A stretch of DNA of 64,000 bases. It comes from Lichtheimia corymbifera B2541. Lineage: Eukaryota; Mucoromycota; Mucoromycetes; Mucorales; Lichtheimiaceae. The number at the start of each line of letters is the position of its first letter. The first letter of the stretch is position 1. Both the position numbers and the translations under genes were made by a program. This document shows positions 33,401-46,276 of this stretch, piece after piece. The stretch spans positions 216,310 to 280,309 of the forward strand of contig JNEU01001151.1 of assembly GCA_000697475.1 (NCBI GenBank), given 5' to 3'. The notes under the pieces are model-generated. The model was not told where the DNA came from. It made no database searches and saw only the letters and a program-made list of their open reading frames with translations.

Positions 33401-34739
33401 CCAGGTTATTGTCACTGCCATTGTTGGCTTGGTCATTGCTTTTGTCTACTCGTGGGCTCTTACATTGGTGATTCTGGCTACCAGCCCTATCATCATCTTT
33501 GCCAATGGTTCCGAATCCAAAATCCGCAGTGGTTATGAAGATAACACCAAGAAGGCCAATGCTCAATGCGGTGAAGTTGCTGGTGAAGCCATTAAAGAAG
33601 TGCGTACGATCACCGCTCTCAACAAGCAAGGACATTTCGAAGGCCGTTATGACAAGGCATGTGAGCATCCTCACCGACTTGCTATTCGCAAGGCTGTTCT
33701 TGCATCCATTGGATTTGCTCTTTCTCGTGGTTTCAACATGTATGTCAATGCGATTGCATTTTATGCCGGCGTTCGCTTTATCATGAATGGATGGATCGAC
33801 TTTCAGCAAATGTTTACTGCATTGATGGCTATCATGATCACTGCTACCAATGTTGGTCGTGCTAGTGTGTTCACTGCTACATACACCAAGGCCAAATTCT
33901 CTGCTATTTCCGCATTCTCTGTGCTCGATCGTGAACCCAAAATTGACCCTGATCTTGAAGGCATTGAACCGGAGACAGTGGATGGCAATGTTGAATTCAA
34001 GGATATTACATTTGCTTATCCCGCACGCCCTGATAACCCCGTGTTCACTGGAAACTTTGGATTCCAAGGCAAGGCAAACCAAACGATCGCATTGGTGGGT
34101 CCTTCAGGTTGTGGCAAGTCAACGACTATTGGCATGTTGCTGCGTTGGTATGACCCAACAACAGGTACCATTCGTATCGACGAGCACAATGTCAACAGCT
34201 TCAGCCTTGGCAATCTTCGATCGCACATATCTTGGGTTGGTCAAGAACCTGTATTATTTGACATGACGATTCGAGAGAATATCGCTTTTGGTGTCGAGGA
34301 AGAAAACGTGTCCCAGGAACGTATCGAAGAAGCATGTCGTGCCGCAAACATTCACAAGTTTATCGAAGGATTGCCACAACAATATGATACAAGAGTCGGT
34401 GACAAGGGTTCTCAACTTTCTGGTGGTCAAAAACAACGTATTGCTATTGCTCGTGCATGGCTTCGCAAGCCAAGAATTCTCTTATTGGATGAAGCAACTT
34501 CTGCTCTTGACAGTGAATCAGAGAAATTGGTGCAAGCTGCTCTTGACAAGGTCGTTGGCGAAGGTGGTCGCACCACTTTGACGATCGCTCATCGCTTGTC
34601 AACAATACAGTCAGCTGATTTGATTTGCGTTGTCAAGGATGGACGTGTTGCTGAGCAAGGCACCCATTGGGATCTACTCAAACTGAATGGCATCTATAGT
34701 GAACTTGTCCACCAACAATCGCTTAATGTTGCCGCCTAA
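30453..34739 (+). CDS. ABCB-type full ABC transporter (MDR/P-glycoprotein-like)
   Basis: Six exons (30453-30956, 31028-31143, 31202-31638, 31700-32385, 32452-33326, 33386-34739) give 1323 aa with TMD-NBD-TMD-NBD order. A polar N-terminus with a Lys run precedes TMD1. NBD1 has Walker [10 protein letters not shown], signature LSGGQKQR, Walker B ILLLDE with ATSALD split by the fourth intron, and the H-loop VAHRLSTI. The charged linker is followed by TMD2 and NBD2 with [28 protein letters not shown] and IAHRLSTI. All catalytic elements are intact in both halves, including both Walker B glutamates, so both sites should hydrolyse ATP. The protein probably sits in the plasma membrane and exports hydrophobic drugs, lipids or pheromone-like peptides. 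Substrate cannot be told. Start: ATG with an upstream TTTCTTCCCA leader; longer in-frame upstream sequence lacks ATG. Confidence 0.95.
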
Positions 34740-35005
34740 TATCCTCATATCCCATCTGTACAGATATCCTTTTCCCCCAATTAGATACATAATTACGCAA
34801 AAACATTCATCATCAACATCATCATCACACACGCACAATGTAATAATATAAACGCATCTTCTTATTAAACATATACATGGATTGATGGGACTCTTGGATA
34901 ATAACTATGGGGGGCACTAGTAGTGACACGTCCAACTTCAATGCGCGTACATTTTGTAGCACAGACGGGAATGGTCCTTTTTAACACTTTTCTTTCGCCT
35001 TCCCA
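34740..35005. other. 3' region of ABC transporter and short promoter
   Basis: 266 bp between two + strand genes. CATCATCATCAACATCATCATC-like triplets and poly-A-signal-like AATAATATAAAC are present at about 34800-34850. No gene. Confidence 0.4.
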
Positions 35006-35809
35006 ATGCAGAACAAATACGACGGCGATCCAGCAAAGATCGAAAACGATACGCAGTTTTACCGATGGCTAGGCAGCATGAAGAAGGCGAGCAGCGTGCT
35101 GATCGAACAAGAATTGGAAAACGAGAAGGGGGATCCAGGATTGAAACGAGCGGTGGAAGAACGTGTGGAAGAGGTGTGTAAGCTCCCATGCATTGTTGAT
35201 GTCACACATCGATGAGCTCACCGTGTTCAATAGTCACTTCGAAAAACAGCAGCCATTGTAGCCGAGAATTTGATGATACGAGAGAGTGGTCCCAGAGGGT
35301 TGGATGGTCTTGGTCGTGGTAGGTGCATTATAGGATATCTTTTTGGGATATACTAGAGACTGATATGGAATCTACAGAACAATTTGATCACCGGCTGGCA
35401 TCACAAAAGGATAGCTTGGAAAAGGATGTACGATCAGAGATTCAAGAAGTGCTTGCAAAACGACTGAACCTGACTGCCGAAGTGGAGCCATTAATCCAAG
35501 ATATGGTGAACAAAAAGTCATCCCAAGTTGAGAATGTCGAGTTTGAAACGAGTGATACCGAGGATACAGGTAATGGGATATAGCTTTGGTATAGAACAAA
35601 AGGTACTTATGGGGGATCTAAATAGATGAAAACGATTATACATTGCCCGAAAACGAGTATCGTGAAGCTCTCAGGTTACTGGCTCAACTGGAAGAGGTAA
35701 TGAAAAGGGAGAGAGATGATAAACAAGGAACGCTCATCATTGTATGAGTTAGGTACTTCCACCGACAAGCGATGCACTTGATACCCTTTACAACCTACTC
35801 AACCAATAG
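35006..35809 (+). CDS. small helical protein, unknown function
   Basis: At least five exons join in frame to roughly 180 aa: MQNKYDGDPAKIENDTQFYR and LKRAVEERVEE, then SLRKTAAIVAENLMIRESGP, then EQFDHRLASQKDSLEKDVRS, KRLNLTAEVEPLIQDMVNKK and an acidic FETSDTEDT, then ENEYREALRLLAQLEE and finally VLPPTSDALDTLYNLLN. The composition is charged and helical throughout, suggesting a coiled-coil subunit of a larger complex. I do not recognise the family. Its short length, many introns and ubiquitous-looking composition fit a poorly conserved structural or kinetochore/nuclear complex subunit, but this is speculation. Confidence 0.65.
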
Positions 35810-36439
35810 CTCGATCACATCGTCATTCTGTACAGCCCCCTAAATACCACAGCATATTATCAACAACATCATTGTAATAAATATCACATAGTTTCATTGT
35901 TCCCAAACATGAAGATCCCCTCCAAGTCGAATAGCAGCAGCGCCTAAATATGGCTACAAGTAATGTTACGCCTAAGCTTAACGATACTAATAGTTTGGCA
36001 GCACGTAACATATCCATCAATTCAACAGACAGCCCAAAATAACTGGCGGTATGTTATGTTGATGCGGTGTCAATGTTGGGGGAAAATTAGTAGTGGTTGC
36101 TATGATACACCGTCGGACGATCCAAGGTCACGTGTCCAATTTAATGTTGTCTCCACATTGCTACCCCGACCACGTTCTCGTTGATCAGCTTTTGACACAT
36201 GTCATTTTGCATGAAAAAGGCTTTTATTAATAAAGGATGGTAAGCAAGTTAAGAGATAGGGTGAAAGACATAGCATGGATGAATAATGGTTGATCCATAG
36301 TTTGACAAAGAAAAGCACATGCGCTTGTGAGATCAAATTGATGCTGGTGTTACATTGCTAGCAAGCTTGTCATACTTGGCAACTCCACACACTTTCCCTT
36401 TCTTTCTCTTTACTTTCTCAAAAGACATTCGACATAGTC
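35810..36439. other. intergenic, promoter of the Iml2-like gene
   Basis: 630 bp. Pyrimidine-rich tract (CTTTCCCTTTCTTTCTCTTT) at about 36390-36415 directly upstream of the next ATG. No gene recognised. Confidence 0.45.
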
Positions 36440-39400
36440 ATGGCGTCGACTGCAGCAAATGACCGAGATTCCCCCAAAGACGGTGACATGCCACCAGTCA
36501 TGACAGCACGCAAGACGGGTTGGCGTAGTATACAAATCAGGCAACTCGATCAGCAATCCGACTCCAAGCAAGGGAAAAAGGAACCAGCGTCTCCCAAAGC
36601 AGAGGAAAACAAGGAACAAGCGAACCAAGATACACAACAAGAGCAAGTGAAGAATGAACCATCACATGAGGAGAAGGAGCAAAAAGAGGATGTGGCCAAT
36701 AGCAACACCAGCACAGGAGAGAACAATGAACTATCTATGGTGCTCAGTGCGTTGCGTGGGACAGTAGCTGCTGCCAAGGAGGACAACAATGAGAAAAAGG
36801 CACATGTGGAGATGCTTCAAGAACCTGAAAGTCCACGACCCAGTAGAAACGCGCGTGCAGATCAAATCATTGCAGCAGCCGAAGCAGCTCGTGATAAAGC
36901 CGAGCATAAGGGGTATCAGCATATGCATCATCAACCGGCTGAGATCCATATTCCCGAGCCAGAAGAGTCAGTAGATGTGGATAGTGAACCAACTACGCCT
37001 GTACCAGCTCAATTCAGTCCTCAAGAAGAAACAACCAATGACAAACATCCCGATCATCATCCTCATCAGCAAGTGCATATCGACTTACCTGCTGATAAGA
37101 ACATGGCCGATTATATTACTCCACCCACACCAGGAACTCCACCAGCCACCAATCCAATGTACAGCGAGGAGTTGCAGGATCAACCATTAGAAGAGGAACC
37201 ATCACCATCATCACCAACCTCATCTCCTTCAAATGAAGAAAATAAAAAGGGGGTCCAGCCAAATACATTGAATCCAAGAGAACAAGAACAAGCAGGTAAA
37301 GATAAGGATGGTACAAGCATTTGTTGGAAAGTGACACTGATGATGTGTTAGATGAGACCATGTTGAAAGGAATCCATGCCTTTTTTAGCAACAGCTTCAG
37401 TGAAGCGGAGGCATCATTTAAATCGCAGGCGAACGAGTAAGTGTACGAGAGATGGATCATCTTGGAATATAAATTAAGAGGAATGATAGTGATCCGCTAT
37501 ATGCACTTGGATTGGGTACCATGGCTTTCATTAAAGGTAAGATACATAGCATGGGAATGTGATAGCAATCAATGCTAATATGCCTTTTATTAGCACTTTC
37601 GGTAAGCAACATGATGGTTTAGGTGAAATACATTATTCATGCGTATATAGACATCCGATGGTGATAATACCGAAGATGCGATCACTCAGCTGACATCCAC
37701 CTATCAATTTGCAACCGGCCAAATCGATGCTGCATCCGCAAAGAAAGCTCTCAAAGACACGGTGTCATTGTATATCACCAACCTGATGGGATCCAATACA
37801 ACCGGTCTGCCAACCAACACTGCACCATTACCTCAAGAAGCACGTGACAAAAAGCCCGAATTCATTCCAAATGGTGCACTACGCGCTCATGTGGTGAGAT
37901 CAGAATGCTGCTTATTGATGGCTATGTTGCATTTGCATCAAGAGACTGTGGTGGGATATTTGAAGGCGGGTCTAAACCTACGACGTGGTAAGTGTCAAAA
38001 TGACCTTGTATGTGTAACCCCAAGATTGCTGATCTGTCTCTCATTATTCGATGTAGCATACAGCAGCTACAGTTTGGTGTGGCAAGAGTATAAGCGGATG
38101 GGACAAGAGTTTAATACATACATGGACAAGAATACCATCTCGGCTATTCAATTTGGGTAAATGAACAATGAATCATGGGCATTGTATTATGGATGGGCTG
38201 ATTGTTATTGCTATTAGTATTGGCTCGGTGCATTTGCTCCTATCGTCGTTGCCTCCCAAGATCTTAAAGATCATTTCAGCGTTTGGATGGAAGGCCGATA
38301 AGCATCTTGGATTTGCATTACTCAAGCTATGCATGGATGGTCAACGTATTCGGTCACCACTGGCTGCCATGATGTGAGTTATAAACTTCACGCGACGAAC
38401 CTACATATTAACTCTGGATCCATTAGGCTTCTTTCATATTACGTTACGCTCATGTCATATTGTCCTCAGGTGCTCACCAGAGAAATGCTGCAACCAGCTA
38501 TTGAGATCCTTCTTGAAGCACAAAAGACGTTCCCCAACTCGGCATTATTCTTGTATTTTGCTGGTAGAATCTCACGACTGTCACGCAACATCCCATTATC
38601 ACAACAATCATTCCTGTACACATACAAAGTCAGTCAAGGTGCTTCGTGGGCTGAATCAACCATGGGTCGACTTGCAACTCACGAGATGGCATTCAATTGT
38701 GTGGTGGATTTGGATTGGGCTAGCGCTGCTTTACGTGCCGTGGAGCTACAAGGTCAATATGGATCCCCTGCTTTCAACAAGTACTTTTATGGTACATGCA
38801 TGGAAATGCTAGGCAACCGTAGTGAAGCCATCCTTGCATTTGCTGAGACAACGACGCTGCTTGGAACCAAAAAGACTCAAATTGAGCAATTCGTTGCCCG
38901 TCGCATTGCATTCTTTGAAAAGAGCGGATATCAAGATATGGACTTCTTCCTCCCTGGTTTCGAGATTTGTTATCTTTGGAACTTGTTCCCATGCATGCAA
39001 AAGAACGAGCTTGAGGAGTGTTTGGAACAAGTGGAAACGACGCTAAATATCATTTACAAGCGAGAAAAGAAGGAATATCAAGTACGCATGCTCGAGTTGG
39101 TACCTGACATCCCACCACCGAATTATTATGATCATCGAGCCATCTTGCTCCTTATCAAGGCCAACATCCTAAACTGCCTGGGATGCAGCAGTGACGCCAT
39201 TGCACACTTGAATTGGATTGTCGATCACAAGGATCGGATCACCTACTCCAAATGGATTATGCCTTACACATACTGGTAGGTTACTTTGCCACACCTTGGG
39301 TATCCCCATTATTTATTGACCTCTCTCTCTCTCTCTCTTTAGGGAATCGGGTATTGTGTCATGGTATCTAGGCGACCTGAAGCGAGCACGACACTTGTGG

Positions 39401-39667
39401 GAAACAGCATTGACATATTCAAGCTATGACTTTGAATATAAACTAGCCATTGTAAGTACCGGTGTATGATACAAACATGGATACCATCATCTCATATGAC
39501 TACTCTTTTAGCAACTAAACCTTGCAATCAACCATGCTATCGAAATCGGTGTACCTGAGACTCCCACAAAATCAAGGCTCAAAGGACAAACAACATTTGG
39601 TCGTAAACGCTTACCACTTTCTAAATCCAATTCGATGCATGAAACTACCGCTGTCGTGCAGGGGTAA
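36440..39667 (+). CDS. IML2: Iml2/TTC39-family TPR protein
   Basis: About ten exons. The first 280 residues are disordered and Glu/Gln/Pro-rich (TPTPG- and HH-rich). The conserved part begins DETMLKGIHAFFSNSFSEAE, then YALGLGTMAFIK, continues ALRAHVVRSECCLLMAMLHL, GYLKAGLNLRR, AYSSYSLVWQEYKRM, GSVHLLLSSLPPKILKIISA, FGWKADKHLGFALL, FPNSALFLYFAGRISRLSRN, and ends with ESGIVSWYLGDLKRARHLWE and SRLKGQTTFGRKRLPL. This is the order of the Iml2/TTC39 family (PF10300). Yeast Iml2 is found at mitochondria and nucleus and is needed for clearance of inclusion bodies, linked to lipid droplets; TTC39 proteins take part in lipid metabolism. The long acidic N-terminus is an addition to the yeast protein. 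The stop falls at 39665-39667. Confidence 0.9.
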
Positions 39668-40173
39668 ACTTGTCTTTATTGATATATAAAAATGACTATA
39701 CTTGTAAATAAAAAGAGAGAAATCGTTGTTTTATTGATGAAAAGTATTTCTCTGATAACTTTTATGATTGTATGGGTGGAACAATTAGGGATAAACATGA
39801 CAAATGATAGATTACAAACACCTCAGGTAGCGGTGGAGGAGATTGTGTGCGACGACCATGTCGCGCTCGGAATCAAAATCTGGCAACACTTAGTCTTGGC
39901 TGCTCCTTTTCCTCTGTGTGTTGTGTGGCAAAACGAGTTTAAAAGTATGTTTTCTATCACTCTTTTTATGTAGTCTTCCTTCCCACGTCCACTAATCGAC
40001 GAGATTTGAACTATCGGATAGATCGCAAAGTTGAGAGAAAAACGGAACGATAACAGACGACGACGACCCAGCACATTACAACGGTAATGAAGAGACTTGT
40101 ACAAAGACTGTCAACGCGTGTAAAAACAGCTCCTTATCTTTTCAAAGATTAGACGATTCGCAATCATCTTTCA
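39668..40173. other. intergenic, promoter of the HSF gene
   Basis: 506 bp without a gene. AT-rich first half is the 3' region of the Iml2-like gene. No clear heat-shock elements (inverted GAA/TTC triplets) were seen that I would defend. Confidence 0.45.
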
Positions 40174-42789
40174 ATGCCTCGATCCTCTAGTCGTGCAACT
40201 AAGGCAACGCAGCATGTGTCCAGCAGCAACAGTAAGAAACGTGGTCGCTCTCCAGTATCTTCTACCTCCTCGGTAGAATCATCTTCTGCTATCCAAGCTG
40301 GTGCCGCCGATGAATCAAAGAATCCAGTGTTGCAATCATCCAAGAGAAAAAAGCTTGCGACGACGGCAACTCATGATGTCAACGACGACGAGGACGACTT
40401 GGAGGAAGCAGATGAAACACCATCACCCATTACTACTACTACTCCATCATCATCAACATCCAACACTCGAGGCACTATTCAGCGTGGAGTACCTGCTTTT
40501 TTGAACAAGTTGTATAGGTAGGGATTATTATTATTATCATCATATGCATACGTGTATATTCATCATGGGGATTTAGTATGGTTGACGAGTCTTCAACGAA
40601 TGATCTTATTCGCTGGTCGCCCGATGGCAACTCATTCATTGGTACGTCCCGCACCTCGCTTTCTAGAATGTAACCTATAGCTTATTACTATCTCATATCT
40701 AGTCGAGAACCATGAGCTCTTTGCAAAGACGGTGTTACCACGCTATTATAAACACAACACGTTTGCATCCTTTGTTCGCCAGCTCAACATGTACGACTTT
40801 CACAAGGTGCCAACCGTTCAGCAAGGTGTATTGTATCCAGACAACGAGCGAGAACTTTGGGAATTCAGCCATGAGAACTTTCGTCGAGGAAGACCGGATT
40901 TGCTTTTGTTGGTGTCGCGGAAACGCAACAAGGACAAGGACAATGGGGATAGCGACCAGGTGACATTGGCATCCCTTGTGAAAGATATCGCGTCGATTCG
41001 TAAGCACCAATCCGCTATAAGCTCTGATCTACGCACACTGCAACGTGACAACTCGTACCTATGGCAAGAATCGTTGGCAGCCCGTGAGAAACATCAGCTT
41101 CATAAGGATGTGATTGAGAAGATTTTACAATTCTTGACGACCGTGTTTTCGAGCGAGAACAACATTTTGGCAGCAACGCATCAGCAATTGAATGGACCGT
41201 TTATGCTCGGCAAGAACAATGAATATATCAGTTTGCTTGGGAAATCGGAAGCAGGTATGGTTATTTTCTTTTCTTTTGTCTCCCCCTTTTTTCATCCTGT
41301 CTCGACCATGATATGAGTGGCAAGCAAAAGAAGGGAGAGGCACCACGCTTTGATACACACACACGCACACACATTCTCTCTCTCTCTCTTTTATATTTAT
41401 CTATGTATTATTATATGTACCCCTTCGCTTTGCCCTCTATATTATGGCATCACACAGGAAAATTTCTTGAAGGACGTTTACCAACTGCTTTGATTGAAGA
41501 AGCTGCAAGTCTCGTTGGAATGAAGGATGCAATCGGATCTCTTCAACAAGGTGCTACAAGTGATCCTTCGGGTAGGTGTTACATGGATCAAAATGCTCGA
41601 CTTCAAGGAGCACTATCGTCGGCATTAATGCTGTCATACTCAATGTTACCCGGAATGAGTTCAGCAGGCATGTCATCGACTCCCTCTTCTCCATCATCGT
41701 CATTGAACCCTGGCGCGTTCCAGCAACAACAACAGCAGCAGCAGCAGCAGCAACAATCTCCACAGCAACCATTGTCAGAAACGATGCGTACAGCGGAATC
41801 GAATGCCAACATTGAAGCTTTCACGGATACACTCAACACAGCAACCAAGTCGGCTGAATCAATTTCTCAGGACATTGACGATCTTCAAATGGATATTGAA
41901 GCATTGGCATCACACATTGGCATCGATCCCCAACATCTCCAGGATCCAGTATTCAATGGCATGGAACAATTTGGTGATTTTGTTGATGATTACGGTGCAA
42001 TGATTTCTAGTGCATCACGCTCAGACAAGATACGTTTGTATGAGCTTGCTGGTGGATCACATGTCAAGAACAAGTACGATACGTCGTCGCCACCATCGGA
42101 AAAGGGCAAACAACCAATCGTGAATGCAACAAATGACAATGCTACAAGCTTGCCAGGGAACCAGCCGGCTACTGGAACTTTGCCTATCAATGTTACTCCT
42201 GCTCCTAGTGGTGATAGCGCATCAACCAGCACCTTAACGCCACAATCAGCCGTTCCAATCCCTCCTTTTCCTGTAAGTATACCCACTTTTAGTTTTTTTG
42301 TTTGATGATACATATATATAACATTGATTATGTGTATAGAATGTCTCGCCAAGTCCTTCGCAAATCAGCAGTGCTGAATCAACACCCCACCTGGCACAAA
42401 CTAATGCCCATCCTCTGATGAGTCAAGCAATGTTCCAATCATTGTATCCTGGTGTATCCATGCCAACGCCTCCACCTGGGACTCCTGGTCAGCAATATGT
42501 GGCTGTTCCTGTACCCGTGGCTGTCCCTGTACCATATCATCAATTCCAGCAGCAGCAGCAACAACAACAACAGGCATCGGCATCCACAGGCACAACTCCA
42601 GCGAATGTTGCCCCAAGCTCAATCCCTGGTACTACTTTGCCTCAGCATCCCACACCAACAGCACCTTTGCCAAACTTGTATTATGGAATGCCAAATATCA
42701 CCACGCCACAACCACCACAACCACCACCGCCTGGCTTTCCCAATCCACAAGAACAACCTTCATCCACAAAAGAGGATAACGACTCATAA
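40174..42789 (+). CDS. HSF1: heat shock transcription factor (HSF)
   Basis: Five exons (40174-40517, 40577-40641, 40703-41254, 41458-42272, 42340-42789) give 741 aa. The HSF DNA-binding domain spans roughly residues 108-215, starting GVPAFLNKLYSMVDES with IRWSPDGNSFIVENHELF, then VLPRYYKHNTFASFVRQLNM (the recognition helix) and YDFHKVPT; the domain is split by two short introns. A heptad-repeat trimerisation region follows (LVKDIASIRKHQSAISSDLR, LQRDNSYLWQESLAAREKHQ). The C-terminal half is disordered and activating in type, with two Gln runs (about 12 and 9 Gln), Ser/Pro/Thr stretches and a Pro-rich tail. The basic N-terminal KKRGR may be a nuclear signal. It binds GAA repeats at stress genes. 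The intron at 41255-41457 is long for this genome (203 nt) and holds CA/CT microsatellites. Confidence 0.95.
41722..41757 (+). repeat. CAG/CAA microsatellite coding for poly-Gln in HSF
   Basis: In-frame run of CAA and CAG codons giving about 12 Gln; a second run of about 9-10 Gln lies at 42545-42575. Mixed codons suggest selection for Gln rather than pure slippage. Confidence 0.85.
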
Positions 42790-43063
42790 TGGCTCTCATT
42801 GTCTTTTCTTTGTTTTGATATAGCAACCAATTTCGTACATACCATACGCTATGTTTTCAGTTTATTCTTTTTTTGAATTGATCAACACGTTTACAAATCG
42901 ACTACTGAAATGTATTTCTTGAGAGTAGGGGTGTTTTGTGTGCATTGAAAATGTATCTGTGTGTGTGGCGGCGGGGTTCTTTTGACAGACGACCAAAAAA
43001 GTCCATCTGCAGTAGCAACTACCTAATTTCCGCCCTTCTTCTTTATCCTTTGTTGTACTTGAC

Positions 43064-46012
43064 ATGGCCGGGAAACAAGCGATCAAGAAAGCAAACAAGG
43101 CTGCAAACAAGAGCAAGCAGGCTGCCAACAAGAAGGGCAATGACAAGCCTACCAAAAAAGCCGTCAACAAGCCAGGATCAAAGAATGCAAAGTCAAAGGA
43201 TCCATTGGTAAGAGTCCCTTCGTGTCATGCCAACGATCATGCTCACCATGCTTTCCATAGGACAAGATCCCAGACTATGTACCCGTTCCTGAAGCCGATA
43301 ACGAGGACGTTGACATTTCAGACGAGGATCTGGCGTTTTTTGCCGAGAATGAGCAGTTTGGCACCTTTTTAAAGTCCATGGACTCAAAGGCCATCACAAA
43401 GTAAGCCCTGCCATGATCCACGTGACATTTGTAGACTCATTTTGCAAACTCTTAGGAATCTCACACGTGATGAAAAACCACGCATTGAACGTCCTGAATC
43501 AAAAAAGAAGCAGCAACAGGAGCAACAACAGCCATCGAGCGAGTCAGAATCGGATGAAGAGGATTACGATTATGATGACCTTGAAAACATGGCGAGTGAT
43601 GAAGTGGCTTCCATTGTGCTTTCGTCATCGGATGAGGAGGAGGAAGAGCCTATGGAGGAAGATGTGCCATCGTCGATCAGCGATATTGAAGATGAATTGG
43701 AGAACATGGAACAGACACGCCCTTCCAAAAAGCGCAAGCATGTCGAATCGGATGATGAGGAAATGGATTATGAATTGCAACCTCGTAAGGTCGGCAGTGA
43801 ATGGACCCAAAAGGATTTCGTTGAACGCTTGCCTATCAAGTTACCTGGAGGAAAGATCGTAAAGGTGGATCAGGAGGATGATCAGGAGAAACAAGAGGAA
43901 TCTGCCGATGAGATGAGCCAAGAGGAAGAGGAGGAACAAGTTGTTGAGGACAAGGCGGCGCAAGTCGAGGAAGAACCAGCACCCAAACTCACCAAGAAGC
44001 AATACATTTTGGCCAAAAAGGAAGAGCTCGCACAAATCGCTACTCAGATTCAAGAAGACCCAGATGAGAATGTAGGTCATCGAATGTATAATGGTTGGCT
44101 AAATTCTCACCATGAATATGACGCTAGATCAATCAATTGAAAGCATTGCGTAAAATCACGGCTGACAGCAACCCAACCGTCAAGAAACTTGCACTTCTCA
44201 CTCAGCTTGCAGTATACAAAGATATTATCCCTGGGTAAGTGTGGTTTGGAAATAGAAATCTATTAGCGAGAATAACTTACCATTTGTATAGTTATCGTAT
44301 TCGCCCATTGACTGAGAAGGAAGAAGCTGTCAAGGTATCCAAGGATGTCAAAAAGTTGCGAGAATTTGAAAAGACGTTGCTACACAACTATGAGCTTTAT
44401 CTCAAGGAATTGGATATCTTGCTCAGTATGTATTTATTGTTCATGGATATACGTGAGGATGAGCAATACTGAATTGAGATCCTTTAGAGAGAAAATCAGC
44501 CCAGAGTGATACCAGCTTGATTACCGTGGCAGTCAAGTGTCTTTGCGAATTACTCACCACCAAGACGCACTTCAACTTCCGATTAAACTTGATGATGTCT
44601 ATTGTCACTCGGATGAGCACAGTCCAATGGAATGAGGTAGGATTCACATGGCTTTTTCGTTGGATCATGTGCTGACAAGTTACGGTATATAGGATGCAGA
44701 TCTTTGCAGCAAAGCGATCATCAACGTGTTTGAAGAGGATGAAACAGGACGTGTATCATTGGATGCGGTTACTATGATTACCCGAATGATCAAGAGCAAA
44801 AACTATCAGGTGCATGAGAATGTCATCAACACGTTCCTTCATTTACGACTCAAGGATGAATTGACGCCTGAAGCCAGCAAAAAGCCCGGAGATGGGGATA
44901 AGCCAAACAAGAAACGCAAAAAGGAGTTTTTGACCAAGAAAGCACGCAAAGCACGCAAGGAGACTAAGGAAGTGGAAAAGGAAATGAAGGAAGCTGAAGC
45001 TGTGGTGGACAAGGAAGAAAGGGAAAAAACGGTAAGCACGTTGTGCACCTTTTGAACACGTTGATAGCTCCGTATTCTTATTATATCTTGGGTTTATCAT
45101 AGCACACGGAGACCCTGAAACTGGTCTTTGCCTTCTATTTCCGTATCCTCAAAAAGCAGTCGACTTCCCCCTTATTGCCAGCTGTGTTGCAAGGGTTGGG
45201 CAAGTACGTATAGGCATAACTCGGCGGATGAGCTTATGACTGATCATTTCAATTTAGGTTTGCCCACTTGATCAGCGTTGACTTTTTCGATGATTTGCTT
45301 GCAGCACTCAAAGAAGTATTGGACAGTCTCGAACACAGCACAAGCAAAGGCACAGCAGGTGCTGGTACCCGAAAACGCTTACTGTGCATCATCACTGCAT
45401 TTGAACTGCTTTCTGGTCAAGGTGAGTAGCAACTTTGAGGCAAATCACATGATGAGATATACTGACTCGGAGGACATTAGGTGAAGCATTTGTCACATAT
45501 GACCTCAAGGAATACTATTCAGCATTGTATGAGATTCTCTTTGAGTCGACATTCCATTACATGATTGAGCATAAACCCAATCCTGATGCTGCATCCGAGA
45601 GCGACATGTTAATCCGTGGTCTGGAACTGATGTTTGTCAAGAAGCGCCAGATACCCATCGATCGCATGGCTGCATTCATCAAGCGATTTTGCATTGTGGC
45701 ACTCAATATGCCTACCAAGACTGTTGCCAATTGTATGCAGTTGGTCAAGCGGCTGATAAGTGTAAGTTACAATGAAGGTTAAAGGAATACATGTGATTGA
45801 CAACATGAATATAGAAAGATCGACGGTTGGATGCGCTTGTGCAATCCGAGGATCGTGCAGCAAGTGGTGTGTACATGCCTTATCTTCAAGATCCAGAACT
45901 CTGTAATCCATTTGGTACAAGCCTTTACGAATTGTTTTTGTACAAGGACCATTATGATCCCAATATCCGATCCTTTTCACAGTCTATCCTTCAACCACCT
46001 GAAACCCAATAA
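43064..46012 (+). CDS. NOC3: nucleolar complex protein 3 (Noc3)
   Basis: About eleven exons. The N-terminus is Lys/Ala-rich and basic (nucleolar localisation), followed by [20 protein letters not shown], an acidic Asp/Glu/Ser region, and the NOC3-type block [20 protein letters not shown]. Then come [18 protein letters not shown] [79 protein letters not shown], and the CBF/Mak21 domain ([65 protein letters not shown]-like [20 protein letters not shown]). Noc3 pairs with Noc2 in pre-60S ribosome assembly and export and also takes part in replication licensing in yeast. The protein closes with [13 protein letters not shown], the usual HYHP..R-type end. Gene order and length fit the family. Confidence 0.92.
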
Positions 46013-46276
46013 TAGATTCATGTATCATTCTCGATTTATTTTTACAATGCATTATAAATTTTACAAGCATCGCATGCAATTCATTTTACTTTTGCAGCAT
46101 CGTTGATCAGTATCGTGGTTACAGCATAGGATGGCACAGGTTGTCAAGTGCTGGGATTGGATGACGGGGAGTGGAGCAATGCATCTCAACAGGTTCTCTC
46201 TCTCTTTCTCCAGCGCTGATTTCTCTTTCTTTGCAGCTGTCAACCAGCCGACAAAAACAAAAGCGATCCTTTTCCA

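Noticed and set aside
39980..40040. tRNA-like sequence (minus strand GTTCAAATCTCG resembling a T-loop)
   Set aside because: The flanking bases cannot form a 5-bp T-stem, and no D-arm, anticodon arm or acceptor stem can be drawn around it.
42418..42823. Overlapping frame rich in His/Asn/Ser in the last HSF exon
   Set aside because: It is the frame-shifted reading of the Gln/Pro-rich HSF tail, which is the frame that continues from the upstream exons.
43625..44080. Minus-strand Leu-rich frames opposite the Noc3 gene
   Set aside because: They mirror the acidic, GAG/GAA-rich codons of the Noc3 exon and are shadows of low-complexity coding sequence.
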